This document shows, in pieces, positions 26,071 through 34,789 of a stretch of 56,565 nucleotides of DNA. This DNA comes from an uncultured Pelagibacteraceae bacterium (GTDB taxonomy: Bacteria > Pseudomonadota > Alphaproteobacteria > Pelagibacterales > Pelagibacteraceae): the NCBI GenBank assembly GCA_902515205.1, contig CABXTU010000005.1:1-56565 (forward strand), in the 5' to 3' direction. Made by a program: the position numbers and the translations under genes. The notes below the pieces were generated by a model that worked only from the letters and a program-made list of their open reading frames with translations, was not told the DNA's origin and searched no databases. Position 1 is the stretch's first letter, and the number at the start of each line of letters is the position of its first letter.

Positions 26071-26989
26071 AATTTTTTATTTCTTTAATTACCATTTCCA
26101 CTGTTATAGAATTTGGATTTAACTTTGATCCATGATCTATTTCATTAATATCCACATTTGGTGGAATAATCCTTTTTTGATTTTTGCTGTAATCTGAATA
26201 GGCTTTTGGGGTATCTAGTAAAATTACAAAACTAGGCTTATTCATTTGACTTGAAACATGATGACCAAAAGAGTCATTCCCAATAAAAATATCACTACAA
26301 TAAATATAATAAATTATTTCAGACACATCTTTAGTTGCTAAAGACATACAATTATTTTTCCCTATCTCTTCAATTATTTTTTCGGCGTCATTTTTATCAT
26401 TTGGTCCGCAAAGTAAATAAAAATAAAAATCATTTAATTGATTTAATTTTTTAATTAATTTAATAAAATTACCATAACCCCATTTAGTCGTAGGGCCTGA
26501 TGAGCTAATTCCTAGAATTATCTTTTTGTGATTGTTAATTTTATATTTTTCTAATTTCGAATGATTAATTAAAATTTTAGTCTCTGTGGGACAATTTTCA
26601 ATATTAAGTGAATTTTCGGTAAATTTTTTTGCTGCTTCTACAAGATGTAAATTTTTTTTGTTTAATAATGGATAATGATAAATATTTTTAATCCCAGCTA
26701 ATTTACTTGACAAATAATGTCTAACGCTTGGATAAAAAATAAAGATATTTTCAAAATTAAATTTTTTAATGAAATTTGATAGTTTAAATAAATCGAAGAA
26801 TTTTCGATGAAATTTATCTAGATAAATTACCTCTTTAAAAGAAGGGTCATCTTTTAAAACTTTATCTAAATTAGGACACAAGGTAATTAAACTTATAGGT
26901 CCAAATTTTTTTGCAATTTGATGACAATAGCTAAGATGCAATAAATTCGCACCAAGTCCTTTGTAACTTAAAAAAATTCCTGTTTTCAT
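26063..26989 (-). CDS. Family 9 glycosyltransferase (heptosyltransferase-like)
   Basis: This 308-residue protein has the GT9/heptosyltransferase layout: an N-terminal Rossmann domain starting TGIFLSYKGLGANLLHLSYC, and a C-terminal donor-binding domain with ILGISSSGPTTKWGYGNF near 155-172, YFYLLCGPNDKNDAE and IFIGNDSFGHHVSSQM near 235-250. The GNDSG-like motif is GNDSFGHH here. In the family it transfers heptose or a related sugar to lipid A core or another surface glycan. The exact sugar is unknown. It is not near the lipid A genes at 50-56 kb and shares a short gap with the divergent DapA-family gene. Confidence 0.82.
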   Translation of the reverse strand: MKTGIFLSYKGLGANLLHLSYCHQIAKKFGPISLITLCPNLDKVLKDDPSFKEVIYLDKFHRKFFDLFKLSNFIKKFNFENIFIFYPSVRHYLSSKLAGIKNIYHYPLLNKKNLHLVEAAKKFTENSLNIENCPTETKILINHSKLEKYKINNHKKIILGISSSGPTTKWGYGNFIKLIKKLNQLNDFYFYLLCGPNDKNDAEKIIEEIGKNNCMSLATKDVSEIIYYIYCSDIFIGNDSFGHHVSSQMNKPSFVILLDTPKAYSDYSKNQKRIIPPNVDINEIDHGSKLNPNSITVEMVIKEIKNFI

Positions 26990-27028
26990 ATAAATAACTT
27001 TTCTATTATACTTAATTAAAAAAAATTT

Positions 27029-27913
27029 ATGTCAAAAATTAAAGGGATATATGCAGCAGGAATGACAGTCTTAAATACAGATTTAAGTCTTAATGTTAAA
27101 AAAACAATCTTACATTCAGAAAAAATTATCGAACAAGGTTGCCATGGGGTAGCAATTTTTGGAAGTACCGGTCAAGCACAACTTCTTTCAATTTCAGAAA
27201 AAATAGATTTATTAAATAAACTTTCCTTAAGTAATTATAAAAAAAATTTTTTGATTGGTACTGGTTTAAATTCCTTAGGTGAAATTATTAATATGATGAA
27301 AATAGCTTTGTCTTTAGGCTTTAATAAATTTTTGATTATGCCACCTGCTTATTACAAATATGGAGATGGAGAGGTAATAAATTTTTATACTAAAATAGTA
27401 GAGGCTAATCCTGATAGTGAACTTATCCTTTATAACTTTGAAAAACTTTGTGGATACAAATTCAGCTTGGATTGCATAAAAGAACTTGTGAAAAGATTTC
27501 CCGATCAAATAATTGGAGTTAAAGATAGCTCATATAATTTATTTGAAAATTTAAAATTGGAGAATTTTTCAGTTTTACCTGGTTCTGAATTAAAATTGTT
27601 AGAGGGTCTGGAATTAGGTTGCTCTGGTATAATTTCCGCTACTTGTAATGTAACAGCAATATTAGCTAGAAAGGTTTATGATGATTTTCTTTTAGGAAAT
27701 GAGCAAGAATATAATAAAAAATTATGTAAAGTAAGAAGTTCATTTGATAAATATAATTTAATTTCTAGTCTGCACACTTATTATTCCCAAAAAGAAGAAA
27801 TCTATAAAAATATATTACCTCCTTTGAGTTTACTAAATAAAAATGAAGAAAAAAATTTAATGGAAACTTTAAATGGATTAAATTTTTCAACAAGTTCAAC
27901 TTTAGCAGCCTAA
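27029..27913 (+). CDS. DapA-family (dihydrodipicolinate synthase/N-acetylneuraminate lyase) aldolase or lyase
   Basis: This 294-residue TIM-barrel enzyme keeps the Schiff-base Lys in IIGVKDSSYN and the Tyr in ILYNFEKLCGYK. The usual GTTGE loop reads GSTGQ (AIFGSTGQAQLLS), and the Arg that DapA uses after YN-x-P to bind its substrate carboxylate is not visible. A pyruvate-type aldolase or lyase other than true DapA is therefore more likely, for example acting on a keto-sugar acid; this is inference. Its stop overlaps the cfa start in a TAATG junction, so the two are coupled. Confidence 0.8.
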   Translation: MSKIKGIYAAGMTVLNTDLSLNVKKTILHSEKIIEQGCHGVAIFGSTGQAQLLSISEKIDLLNKLSLSNYKKNFLIGTGLNSLGEIINMMKIALSLGFNKFLIMPPAYYKYGDGEVINFYTKIVEANPDSELILYNFEKLCGYKFSLDCIKELVKRFPDQIIGVKDSSYNLFENLKLENFSVLPGSELKLLEGLELGCSGIISATCNVTAILARKVYDDFLLGNEQEYNKKLCKVRSSFDKYNLISSLHTYYSQKEEIYKNILPPLSLLNKNEEKNLMETLNGLNFSTSSTLAA

Positions 27914-29100
27914 TGTATCTTGCGAGGTTTTTAAATAAAGTTTTTAAAAAAGGTGGTTTTATTTTAACTGATGCTAATTTAAAAGATTATATAATTGGAA
28001 ATCCTAATTCTAAGCCTATTAAGTTAAAAATTTTAAATAAAAGACTTCATTATAAATTATTATTCCATCCTGATTTATATTTTGGAGAAGCTTATACCAA
28101 CGGTGAGATAGTTATTGAAAACGGAACTCTTACAGATTTTTTAGATTTAGCTCTAGAGAACTTTGGAAGAGGGGAATTAAATTTTTTCAGTTATTTAATA
28201 AACAGACTTAAAGGATCTTATAGGTATCTAACAAATTTTAATTTTATTAAAAAATCAAAAATGAATGTATCACATCATTATGATATTTCTGATGATTTAT
28301 ATGATCTATTTTTAGATCCAAAAAAACAGTACTCTTGTGCTTATTTTGAAAATGAAAATGATACCTTAGAAACTGCTCAAAACAAAAAAATTCAACATAT
28401 AATTAAAAAACTTAATATTAAAGAAAATCAAAAAGTACTAGATATAGGTTGTGGTTGGGGTTCATTGGCAATTGACATAGCAAGGAGTGCTAAATGTGAA
28501 GTTACAGGAATAACACTTTCAGAAAATCAATTAAATTATTGTAATAAAAAAGCAAAAGAAATGAATTTAGAAAATCAGGTTAAATTTAGATTAATGGACT
28601 ACAGACAGTTATCAGAAAAATTTGACAGAATAGTAAGTGTTGGAATGTTCGAACATGTTGGCCGAAAATTTTACAAAAAATTTTTTAAACAGATTGAAAA
28701 TTTGCTTAATTATAACGGAGTTTCTCTAATTCATACAATTGGGTCTGTTAACCCACCAAGAGACCCACATCCCTGGATAACAAAATATATTTTTCCTGGA
28801 GGATATACCCCAAGTTTGAGTGAAGTAACTACTCCTATAGAAAAAGCAGGTTTAATAGTAACTGATATTGAGGTTTTGAGGCTTCACTACTCTCATACTC
28901 TGAGACATTGGAAAGAAAATTGTATTAAAAACAGAGAAAAAATTATCAAAATGTTCGATGAAAAATTTTTTAGAATGTGGGAATTTTACCTAACAGGATG
29001 TGAGATGGCATTTAAGTGGGGTGATCAAGTTGTATACCAATTTCAACTTACAAAAAACTATACTTCAACTCCTGTGACGAGAGACTATATTTATCAATAA
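27913..29100 (+). CDS. cfa: Cyclopropane-fatty-acyl-phospholipid synthase
   Basis: The 395-residue protein has the Cfa/mycolic-acid cyclase layout: an N-terminal lipid-binding region with GEAYTNGEIVIENGTLTDFL near 55, then NVSHHYDISDDLYDLFLD, and the SAM-binding loop VLDIGCGWGSLAIDIA near 176-191. It also has the later GMFEHVGRKFYKKFF and IHTIGSVNPPRDPHPWITKYIFPGG with the Cfa-type active-site residues. It adds a methylene from SAM to unsaturated acyl chains of membrane phospholipids, usually raising stress tolerance. It is coupled to the DapA-like gene upstream and followed 29 bp later by the lysine-rich gene. Confidence 0.93.
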   Translation: MYLARFLNKVFKKGGFILTDANLKDYIIGNPNSKPIKLKILNKRLHYKLLFHPDLYFGEAYTNGEIVIENGTLTDFLDLALENFGRGELNFFSYLINRLKGSYRYLTNFNFIKKSKMNVSHHYDISDDLYDLFLDPKKQYSCAYFENENDTLETAQNKKIQHIIKKLNIKENQKVLDIGCGWGSLAIDIARSAKCEVTGITLSENQLNYCNKKAKEMNLENQVKFRLMDYRQLSEKFDRIVSVGMFEHVGRKFYKKFFKQIENLLNYNGVSLIHTIGSVNPPRDPHPWITKYIFPGGYTPSLSEVTTPIEKAGLIVTDIEVLRLHYSHTLRHWKENCIKNREKIIKMFDEKFFRMWEFYLTGCEMAFKWGDQVVYQFQLTKNYTSTPVTRDYIYQ

Positions 29101-29129
29101 ATTATTGATAAGGTTGTTTCTTCTCAGAA

Positions 29130-30326
29130 ATGAAAAAAAAACAAAAAAAATCTAAAAAAAAGAGGAAAATATTAAAAAAAACAAAAACTTATATAGCCTC
29201 AAGTAGACTAAAAAAAAATAAAAAGAGAACAAAAAAATTAAAAAAAAAAAGAGTTATTAAAAAAAAAAAAATTAGATTTAAAAAATTAAAAAGAGACAAT
29301 TACTTAACTCAGATTAAAAAAACCCAAAATGAGAGTATAATTCTAAAATTTGTAAAATTTCAATTATCTCTAAAATCTCAATTTAATTTTAAATTCAATT
29401 TTAGTTTAGAAAAACATATTCAAGGTTTTTTTGACAAAATTTCAGAAACAATTTCAAGTTACAAAGTTTTAAAACTTAATGAAAAAAGAAGAATAAAAAT
29501 AGAAAAAATTGAAAAAGAGAGAGAAGCAAAAATTGAGTTGATAAAAAATAAAGAAGAGCAAGAGGCTCTAAGAGTTAAATTAAAAGAACAAACACTCAAA
29601 GAAGAAGTTAGGTTAGAAAAACAAAGAGTAAAAGATATAAAATTATTTTTAAGAAAAGAACAAGCGATTTTAAGAATTGAACAAGCAGAAAAACAAAAAC
29701 AATTTTTAAAACAATTAAAACTAGATAAACAAATTGAAAAATTCAGAATAAGAGAAGTCAAGGAACTTGAAAAGCTGGAGAAAATTTCATTAAAAGAAAA
29801 AAGAGAAGATTATGCAGGATTACAAGATAGAATTGATAAACTTAAAGAAAAATACCGTTTACTTCGAGATCAAAAAATTAAAGAAAGAGTTGAAGCTCTA
29901 GGAGTTAAACTTCAAGGTAATGAAGATAGAGAAACTTTATTAGAAAAAGAAAAAATATATACTTTAGAAAGACAAAAAATTGAGTTTGCTTTAGAAAGTT
30001 TTTATAGAAGTGCTAGCAGTTTGGTATTTCAGTTAAATAAAAGACATATTACTCGAGACATGTCTATTTTTCGATGTATAGATAGACGATTTGAAACTGG
30101 AGAAGTTTTTATTAAATGGGACGAGTCACTAGATGAGGATTGGTTATTATTAATTTATATAAAAAATAATTCTCCAAATGAAGGAATTGTAATTGAAGAT
30201 AAAACCAATCCTGAAAAAAATCTGTCTCATGAGTTTAGAAATGTGGATATATTCAAAGCCTCAGATACCATGGTAGACTCTTTAACGCAACTCATTGCAA
30301 GGAAAAGAGCCAAAAATAATAATTAA
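29130..30326 (+). CDS. Lysine-rich coiled-coil protein of unknown function
   Basis: The 398 residues fall into three parts. Residues 1-65 are extremely basic, mostly Lys with some Arg and Thr, and could bind nucleic acid or acidic membrane. Residues about 110-260 form a long Glu/Lys/Leu/Arg coiled coil (heptads such as EKERE, LKEQTLKEEVRLEKQ). Residues about 285-398 look like a globular domain with FYRSASSLVFQLNKR, DRRFETGEVFIKWDES and DWLLLIYIKNN. No family recognised. It follows cfa and precedes a small membrane protein on the same strand. A-rich DNA could make it seem falsely coding, but the third part has normal composition and a clear start. Confidence 0.75.
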   Translation: MKKKQKKSKKKRKILKKTKTYIASSRLKKNKKRTKKLKKKRVIKKKKIRFKKLKRDNYLTQIKKTQNESIILKFVKFQLSLKSQFNFKFNFSLEKHIQGFFDKISETISSYKVLKLNEKRRIKIEKIEKEREAKIELIKNKEEQEALRVKLKEQTLKEEVRLEKQRVKDIKLFLRKEQAILRIEQAEKQKQFLKQLKLDKQIEKFRIREVKELEKLEKISLKEKREDYAGLQDRIDKLKEKYRLLRDQKIKERVEALGVKLQGNEDRETLLEKEKIYTLERQKIEFALESFYRSASSLVFQLNKRHITRDMSIFRCIDRRFETGEVFIKWDESLDEDWLLLIYIKNNSPNEGIVIEDKTNPEKNLSHEFRNVDIFKASDTMVDSLTQLIARKRAKNNN

Positions 30327-30356
30327 ACATTTATATTTAATTAGGTATTATCTCAT

Positions 30357-30650
30357 ATGATTTTAGGATCTGCTTTTTTAATAATTTTATATTTAGTTTT
30401 TAGATATATTATTTCTTGGATTACATATTATAACAATCTAGACTCAAGACTTGGAGATAGCACATGGAGATTTACTTACGATTATCCTGTAGTAGGTGAG
30501 AGAGATATTTCTGATTTGGATGATAAAGATTTTGTCAGATTAAGAAGAAAAAAAAATAAGATTATATTATTAATGTATTCTTTAGTTTTGGTTATGTTTA
30601 TATCTTCTATGTCTTTACTGAGTAAATTTTTACTATTTTTCTTTAGTTAA
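30357..30650 (+). CDS. Small membrane protein of unknown function
   Basis: The 97-residue protein has a hydrophobic helix at about 1-25, a charged loop (GDSTWRFTYDYPVVGERDISDLDDKDFVRL, quoted in pieces here as GDSTWRFTYDYPVV and DLDDKDFVRLRRKK), and a second helix at about 68-96. Two membrane passes with a conserved-looking acidic loop between them are all that can be said. It begins 30 bp after the lysine-rich gene, so the two may be co-expressed. It overlaps the convergent thiol oxidoreductase by 8 bases. Confidence 0.6.
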   Translation: MILGSAFLIILYLVFRYIISWITYYNNLDSRLGDSTWRFTYDYPVVGERDISDLDDKDFVRLRRKKNKIILLMYSLVLVMFISSMSLLSKFLLFFFS

Positions 30651-30996
30651 ATTTTTTCAATTGTTTTTTATTTTTGAGATATAGAAAAAAAGCTATTATT
30701 TCATATACAACAGCAAATATATTAAAGATGATTGGTAATTTAAAAAAGTTATAAAGAAATTTATACTTTGGCATTTTTTTCCACAATAATAGAAAAGCCT
30801 CTGCGCCTCCTAAAACTTTTTCACCATCTTTAATATGAAGTCTTCTTAAGAGTTGTTTGCTATCTTTAGATGTTTCTTTTTCAGCTAATTGATTATCTGT
30901 AATGTCAACCCAATCAATTTCCTCTATTTTTTGCTTCTTATAAAGGTCAATTTCAGCCTTACAAATTTTACAGGAATTATTAAAATAAACTTTCAT
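30643..30996 (-). CDS. DCC-family (DUF393) thiol-disulfide oxidoreductase-like protein
   Basis: This 117-residue protein starts MKVYFNNSCKICKAEIDLYK, giving a CxxC pair at Cys9 and Cys12 in a thioredoxin-like beginning, followed by IDWVDITD and a LHIKDGEKVLGGAEAFLLLW segment. These are DCC-family features (named for conserved Asp-Cys-Cys, although the Asp is Asn here). The end has a hydrophobic helix that may anchor it. The family is thought to be redox-active but has no established substrate. It diverges from tldD across 94 bp. Confidence 0.82.
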   Translation of the reverse strand: MKVYFNNSCKICKAEIDLYKKQKIEEIDWVDITDNQLAEKETSKDSKQLLRRLHIKDGEKVLGGAEAFLLLWKKMPKYKFLYNFFKLPIIFNIFAVVYEIIAFFLYLKNKKQLKKFN

Positions 30997-31090
30997 AATA
31001 GGTTAAATTATTACTAATTTGTCTAATTAATGTACATGCGTAAAATACTCTAGTTGAAAAATCTATGAAACTATTTATTTAATAGAAATT

Positions 31091-32503
31091 ATGAGTAATT
31101 TCTTCGATAAATCTGACCTGTCTAGAAGTGAAGCCGAAAATATTGTTTCGGAGACTTTGCAAAAATGTGATGATGGTGAATTATACCTTGAAAATTCTAA
31201 GTCAGAGTCAATTTTATTGGACGACAATAAAATAAAAAACTCCAGCTATAATTCAGATTTAGGATTTGGACTTAGAGCTATTTCTAATGAAATAGTTGCA
31301 TATTCACACTCAAATGAAATTTCAAAAAGTTCTTTAGAGCAATCTTCAGAAAATTTAAAATCAACACTAAAATCTGCTAAGGGCACTTATAATCACGAAA
31401 TTCCTAAATCAAATAAAAAATATTATGATAATATTAACCCTATTGAACAAAAGTCATTTAATGAAAAAATTAAAATACTTAATGAAGTAAATAAATATTT
31501 ACGTTCAAAAGATAGTAATGTTAAACAAGTTACTGCTAATTTTTTGGGAGAACAAAAATCTGTAGAAATAATTAGATCTGGTGGTGAAACTTTATCAGAT
31601 GTCCGTCCTTTAATAAGATTCAATGTATCAGTCATGCTTGAGAAAAATGGACGAAAAGAAACAGGGGTATATGGAGTTGGTGGGCGACAATCTTATGAAT
31701 CATATCTGAAAGATGACAATTGGAAAAGCGTTTGCGACGAAGCTTTAAGAATAGCATCAGTAAATTTAGAAAGCAAACCAGCACCAGCTGGTGAAATGAA
31801 AGTTGTATTAGGACCAGGCTGGCCAGCGATATTAATTCATGAAGCTGTTGGTCATGGTTTAGAAGGAGATTTTAATAGGAAAAAAACTTCAGCTTTTCAC
31901 AATCTAATGGGCCAAAAAGTTGCAAGTGAAGGAGTTACAATTATTGATGATGGTACGATTGATAATCGAAGAGGCAGTCTTACGATTGATGATGAGGGAA
32001 CACCAACAGAAAGAACTGTTTTAATTGAAAATGGAATTTTAAAAAATTTTATGCAGGATAGATTAAATGCAAATTTAATGAAAACTAAATCTACTGGTAG
32101 TGGAAGAAGAGAAAACTACAGACACATCGTTCTGCCAAGAATGAGAAATACGATGATGCTTAGCGGCAAACAAACCCAAGATGAAATGATAAAAGCTGTC
32201 GATAAAGGTATTTTTGCAGTAAGTTTTGGTGGAGGACAAGTTGATATTACATCTGGAAAATTTGTTTTTAATTGCACAGAAGCTTATGAAATCATTAACG
32301 GTAAAATTGGATCTCCAATAAAAGGAGCAACATTAATAGGGGATGGTCCTTCAATTTTAAAAGAAGTTTCTATGGTTGGGAATGATATGATGATGGATCC
32401 TGGTATCGGAACATGTGGTAAAGCTGGCCAAGGTGTTCCTGTAGGTGTTGCGCAACCGTCCATATTAATTAATAAGATGACTGTTGGCGGTACAAAACTT
32501 TAA
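31091..32503 (+). CDS. tldD: Metalloprotease TldD
   Basis: This 470-residue protease subunit contains HEAVGHGLEGDF near 251-262; the HExxxH supplies two zinc ligands, and the later GTCGKAGQGVPVGVAQP region near 447 is typical of TldD. With TldE (PmbA) it forms a heterodimer that degrades unfolded peptides and, in E. coli, matures the modified peptide microcin B17. pmbA follows with no gap (TAA then ATG), so equal synthesis is likely. No modified-peptide gene is next to it, so a general peptide-turnover job is inferred. Confidence 0.95.
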   Translation: MSNFFDKSDLSRSEAENIVSETLQKCDDGELYLENSKSESILLDDNKIKNSSYNSDLGFGLRAISNEIVAYSHSNEISKSSLEQSSENLKSTLKSAKGTYNHEIPKSNKKYYDNINPIEQKSFNEKIKILNEVNKYLRSKDSNVKQVTANFLGEQKSVEIIRSGGETLSDVRPLIRFNVSVMLEKNGRKETGVYGVGGRQSYESYLKDDNWKSVCDEALRIASVNLESKPAPAGEMKVVLGPGWPAILIHEAVGHGLEGDFNRKKTSAFHNLMGQKVASEGVTIIDDGTIDNRRGSLTIDDEGTPTERTVLIENGILKNFMQDRLNANLMKTKSTGSGRRENYRHIVLPRMRNTMMLSGKQTQDEMIKAVDKGIFAVSFGGGQVDITSGKFVFNCTEAYEIINGKIGSPIKGATLIGDGPSILKEVSMVGNDMMMDPGIGTCGKAGQGVPVGVAQPSILINKMTVGGTKL

Positions 32504-33820
32504 ATGGTTAAGGATCAAGAATTTTTAGAAAAAAAAGCCTCATATTGTCTAGGTTTAGCAAAAAAACTAGGTGTGACTGAGTCCAGTGTAATTGTTAACA
32601 ATTCGGTTTCTGAAACTGTTAATTTCAGAAATCAAAAATTAGATGAGTCTAATAGATCAGATAACCTCGGTATAGTTATTACTACCTTTATTGGTAAAAA
32701 AAAATCATCAATATCTTCATCAAATTTATTAAATGATAATTTGAATATTTTAATTGAAAAATGTGTTGAGACAACAAAAAATACTCCTGAGGATGAATTT
32801 AACTCTTTACCTGACAAAAATTTATTAGCAAAAGAATTGAAAGATTTAGATCTGTATGACGATACTCATATAGAGAACGATGAAAAAATAGATTATTTGA
32901 AAAAATTAGAAGCTTCTGCTTCAAGCAATAAAAAAATTGTAAATACTGAGTCAAGTTTTTCACAAAATAAATCAAATTTTATTTTAGCTAATAGTGAAGG
33001 TTTCTGTGATGGGTACAAAACCTCTTCATTTACATCATCAAGCGTGGTGGTTGCAAAAGATCATAACAGTATGGAGAGAGATTATGAGTATTCTAGCAAA
33101 TGCTTTCTTAAAGACTTAGATGACTCAGAAGAATTAGGAAAATTAGCTGCAGACCAAACCATCAGAAAACTAAGTCCTAAAAAAATAGGAAGTGAAAAAA
33201 TTGCTATAATTTTTGATAAAAGAATTGCCAAGGGAATATTAAGTTCTTTTGCAAGTGCTATTTCTTCATCAGCAATATCTAGAGGAACTTCATTTTTAAA
33301 GGATAAGATAAATCAAAAAATTTTTTCTGGCATAATAAATGTTATTGATAAACCAGATATATTAAAGGGCTTAGGTTCAAGGAGTTTTGATAGTGAAGGA
33401 GTAAAGACAGAAACCCTAAATTTAGTAGAGCAAGGAGTCTTAAAAAATTATCTTATAGATACTTATAACGGAAAAAAGTTAAATCTTAAATCAAATGGAA
33501 GATGTGGGGGGAGTAGTAATCTTTATTTTGAAAATGGAAATATTAATTATCAAGACTTATTGAATTCTAATTCTAAAACTCTCTATATTACAGAAACTAT
33601 AGGACATGGAAGTAACGTTGTAACAGGTGATTACTCAGTTGGTGCAACAGGATTTTTGGTTGAAAATGGAGAATTTAAGTATCCAATAAATGAATTTACA
33701 ATAGCAGGTAATTTTAAGGATATGTTTCAAAATATTACTTTAGCTAACGACTTAGATTTTAGATATGCAACTAATTCACCAACTATGATGATTGAAGGAA
33801 TGGTTGTTGCAGGTAAATGA
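32504..33820 (+). CDS. pmbA: TldE/PmbA partner subunit of TldD
   Basis: This 438-residue protein shares the TldD fold but has no HExxxH motif, as expected for TldE/PmbA. The C-terminal half carries the family signature SNGRCGGSSNLYFENG near 328-343 and GATGFLVENGE near 380, leading to ANDLDFRYATNSPTMMIEGM. In the heterodimer it encloses the TldD active site. It follows tldD with no intervening base and its stop overlaps the start of the FAD enzyme (ATGA), so the three genes may be one transcript. Confidence 0.94.
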   Translation: MVKDQEFLEKKASYCLGLAKKLGVTESSVIVNNSVSETVNFRNQKLDESNRSDNLGIVITTFIGKKKSSISSSNLLNDNLNILIEKCVETTKNTPEDEFNSLPDKNLLAKELKDLDLYDDTHIENDEKIDYLKKLEASASSNKKIVNTESSFSQNKSNFILANSEGFCDGYKTSSFTSSSVVVAKDHNSMERDYEYSSKCFLKDLDDSEELGKLAADQTIRKLSPKKIGSEKIAIIFDKRIAKGILSSFASAISSSAISRGTSFLKDKINQKIFSGIINVIDKPDILKGLGSRSFDSEGVKTETLNLVEQGVLKNYLIDTYNGKKLNLKSNGRCGGSSNLYFENGNINYQDLLNSNSKTLYITETIGHGSNVVTGDYSVGATGFLVENGEFKYPINEFTIAGNFKDMFQNITLANDLDFRYATNSPTMMIEGMVVAGK

Positions 33821-34788
33821 TTGATTTTTGTGTAATTGGCTCTGGTATCTCCGGAGCTACTATTGCAAATCTTTTAAGTAAAAAATACTCTGTAATTTTG
33901 TTTGATAAGGGTAGGGGTCCAGGAGGTCGTGCATCCTTTAAAAGAATAAAAGGTAAAATAGGCTTTGATCATGGAACTCAATATATTTCACCAAAAACAA
34001 AAGAATTTAAAAAATTTACCAAAGATTTAATTAAAAAAAGAATTTTAAAGATTTGGGGTGGTAAGCATGTTTTTCTTAGTTCAAAAAAAAAGAACAATAA
34101 AAATCATCTAAAAATTGTAGGTAAAAATGGAAATAATGATATTAGTAAATATTTATTAAAAAAAATTAATTGTAATTACCAGAGTGAACTGAAAAAAATT
34201 TATTATAAAAATAAATTTTGGTATTTATTATTTGATAATGGAAAAATAGAAACTAGTAAAAATATAATCTTAACCTTTCCTTTTCCTCAATTAAAAAAAC
34301 TTTCTAAAAAATTTATTAATAATTCTTTTTTAGATAAATCGATAAAGATGGATGCAAATATTACAACGATGATTGCAATAAAAAAAAATAAGAAATCAAA
34401 CAGTAGTTACTTCTTTGATGACCCAATTTTAGGTTGGGCTGGTAATGAAAATTCAAAAAAAAGATTTAACTCAAAATATGATCTATGGACTCTTCAAAGC
34501 ACATTTAAGTGGGCTAACAAAAACATTAATCAAAATAAGAATAAAAAAAAAGAGAACTCAAAAGTTATGATTGATAAATTTTTTCAGCTTTCAAATATTA
34601 AAAAAACGAAAATTAATTATTCTCTCAACCACGGTTGGAAATATTCATCAAATTCGAAACCATTTAGTATCAAAAGCTATTGGGATCCTAAGAAAAGATT
34701 GGGTATTTGTGCTGATTGGTTCGTAGGACCTAGACTAGAGTCAGGTTGGATTAGTGCACACAACTTATTTAAAAAAATTTCAAGATAA
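33817..34788 (+). CDS. Renalase-like FAD/NAD(P)-dependent oxidoreductase
   Basis: This 323-residue flavoprotein starts with the dinucleotide-binding IDFCVIGSGISGATIANLL, then VILFDKGRGPGGRASFKR, and has GFDHGTQYISP near 48, a pattern seen in the renalase/COG3380 group. A C-terminal WKYSSNSKPFSIKSYWDP and GICADWFVGPRLESGW resembles the flavin-binding end. Renalase-type enzymes oxidise misformed NAD(P)H isomers in characterised cases; whether this one does is unproven. Its 4-base overlap with pmbA suggests co-translation. It is unusually rich in Lys and Asn even for this window. Confidence 0.85.
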   Translation: MIDFCVIGSGISGATIANLLSKKYSVILFDKGRGPGGRASFKRIKGKIGFDHGTQYISPKTKEFKKFTKDLIKKRILKIWGGKHVFLSSKKKNNKNHLKIVGKNGNNDISKYLLKKINCNYQSELKKIYYKNKFWYLLFDNGKIETSKNIILTFPFPQLKKLSKKFINNSFLDKSIKMDANITTMIAIKKNKKSNSSYFFDDPILGWAGNENSKKRFNSKYDLWTLQSTFKWANKNINQNKNKKKENSKVMIDKFFQLSNIKKTKINYSLNHGWKYSSNSKPFSIKSYWDPKKRLGICADWFVGPRLESGWISAHNLFKKISR

Positions 34789-34789
34789 T

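Noticed and set aside
29130-29330. Polylysine start of the coiled-coil gene as a false start in an A-rich stretch
   Set aside because: Frame is continuous for 398 codons into a domain of ordinary composition, and no alternative start with a better site was seen; doubt is reflected in the confidence.
29459-29761. Hydrophobic 100-codon antisense frame in the lysine-rich coiled-coil gene
   Set aside because: A/G-rich Lys/Glu codons on one strand give Phe/Leu/Ser on the other, so this is a composition shadow.
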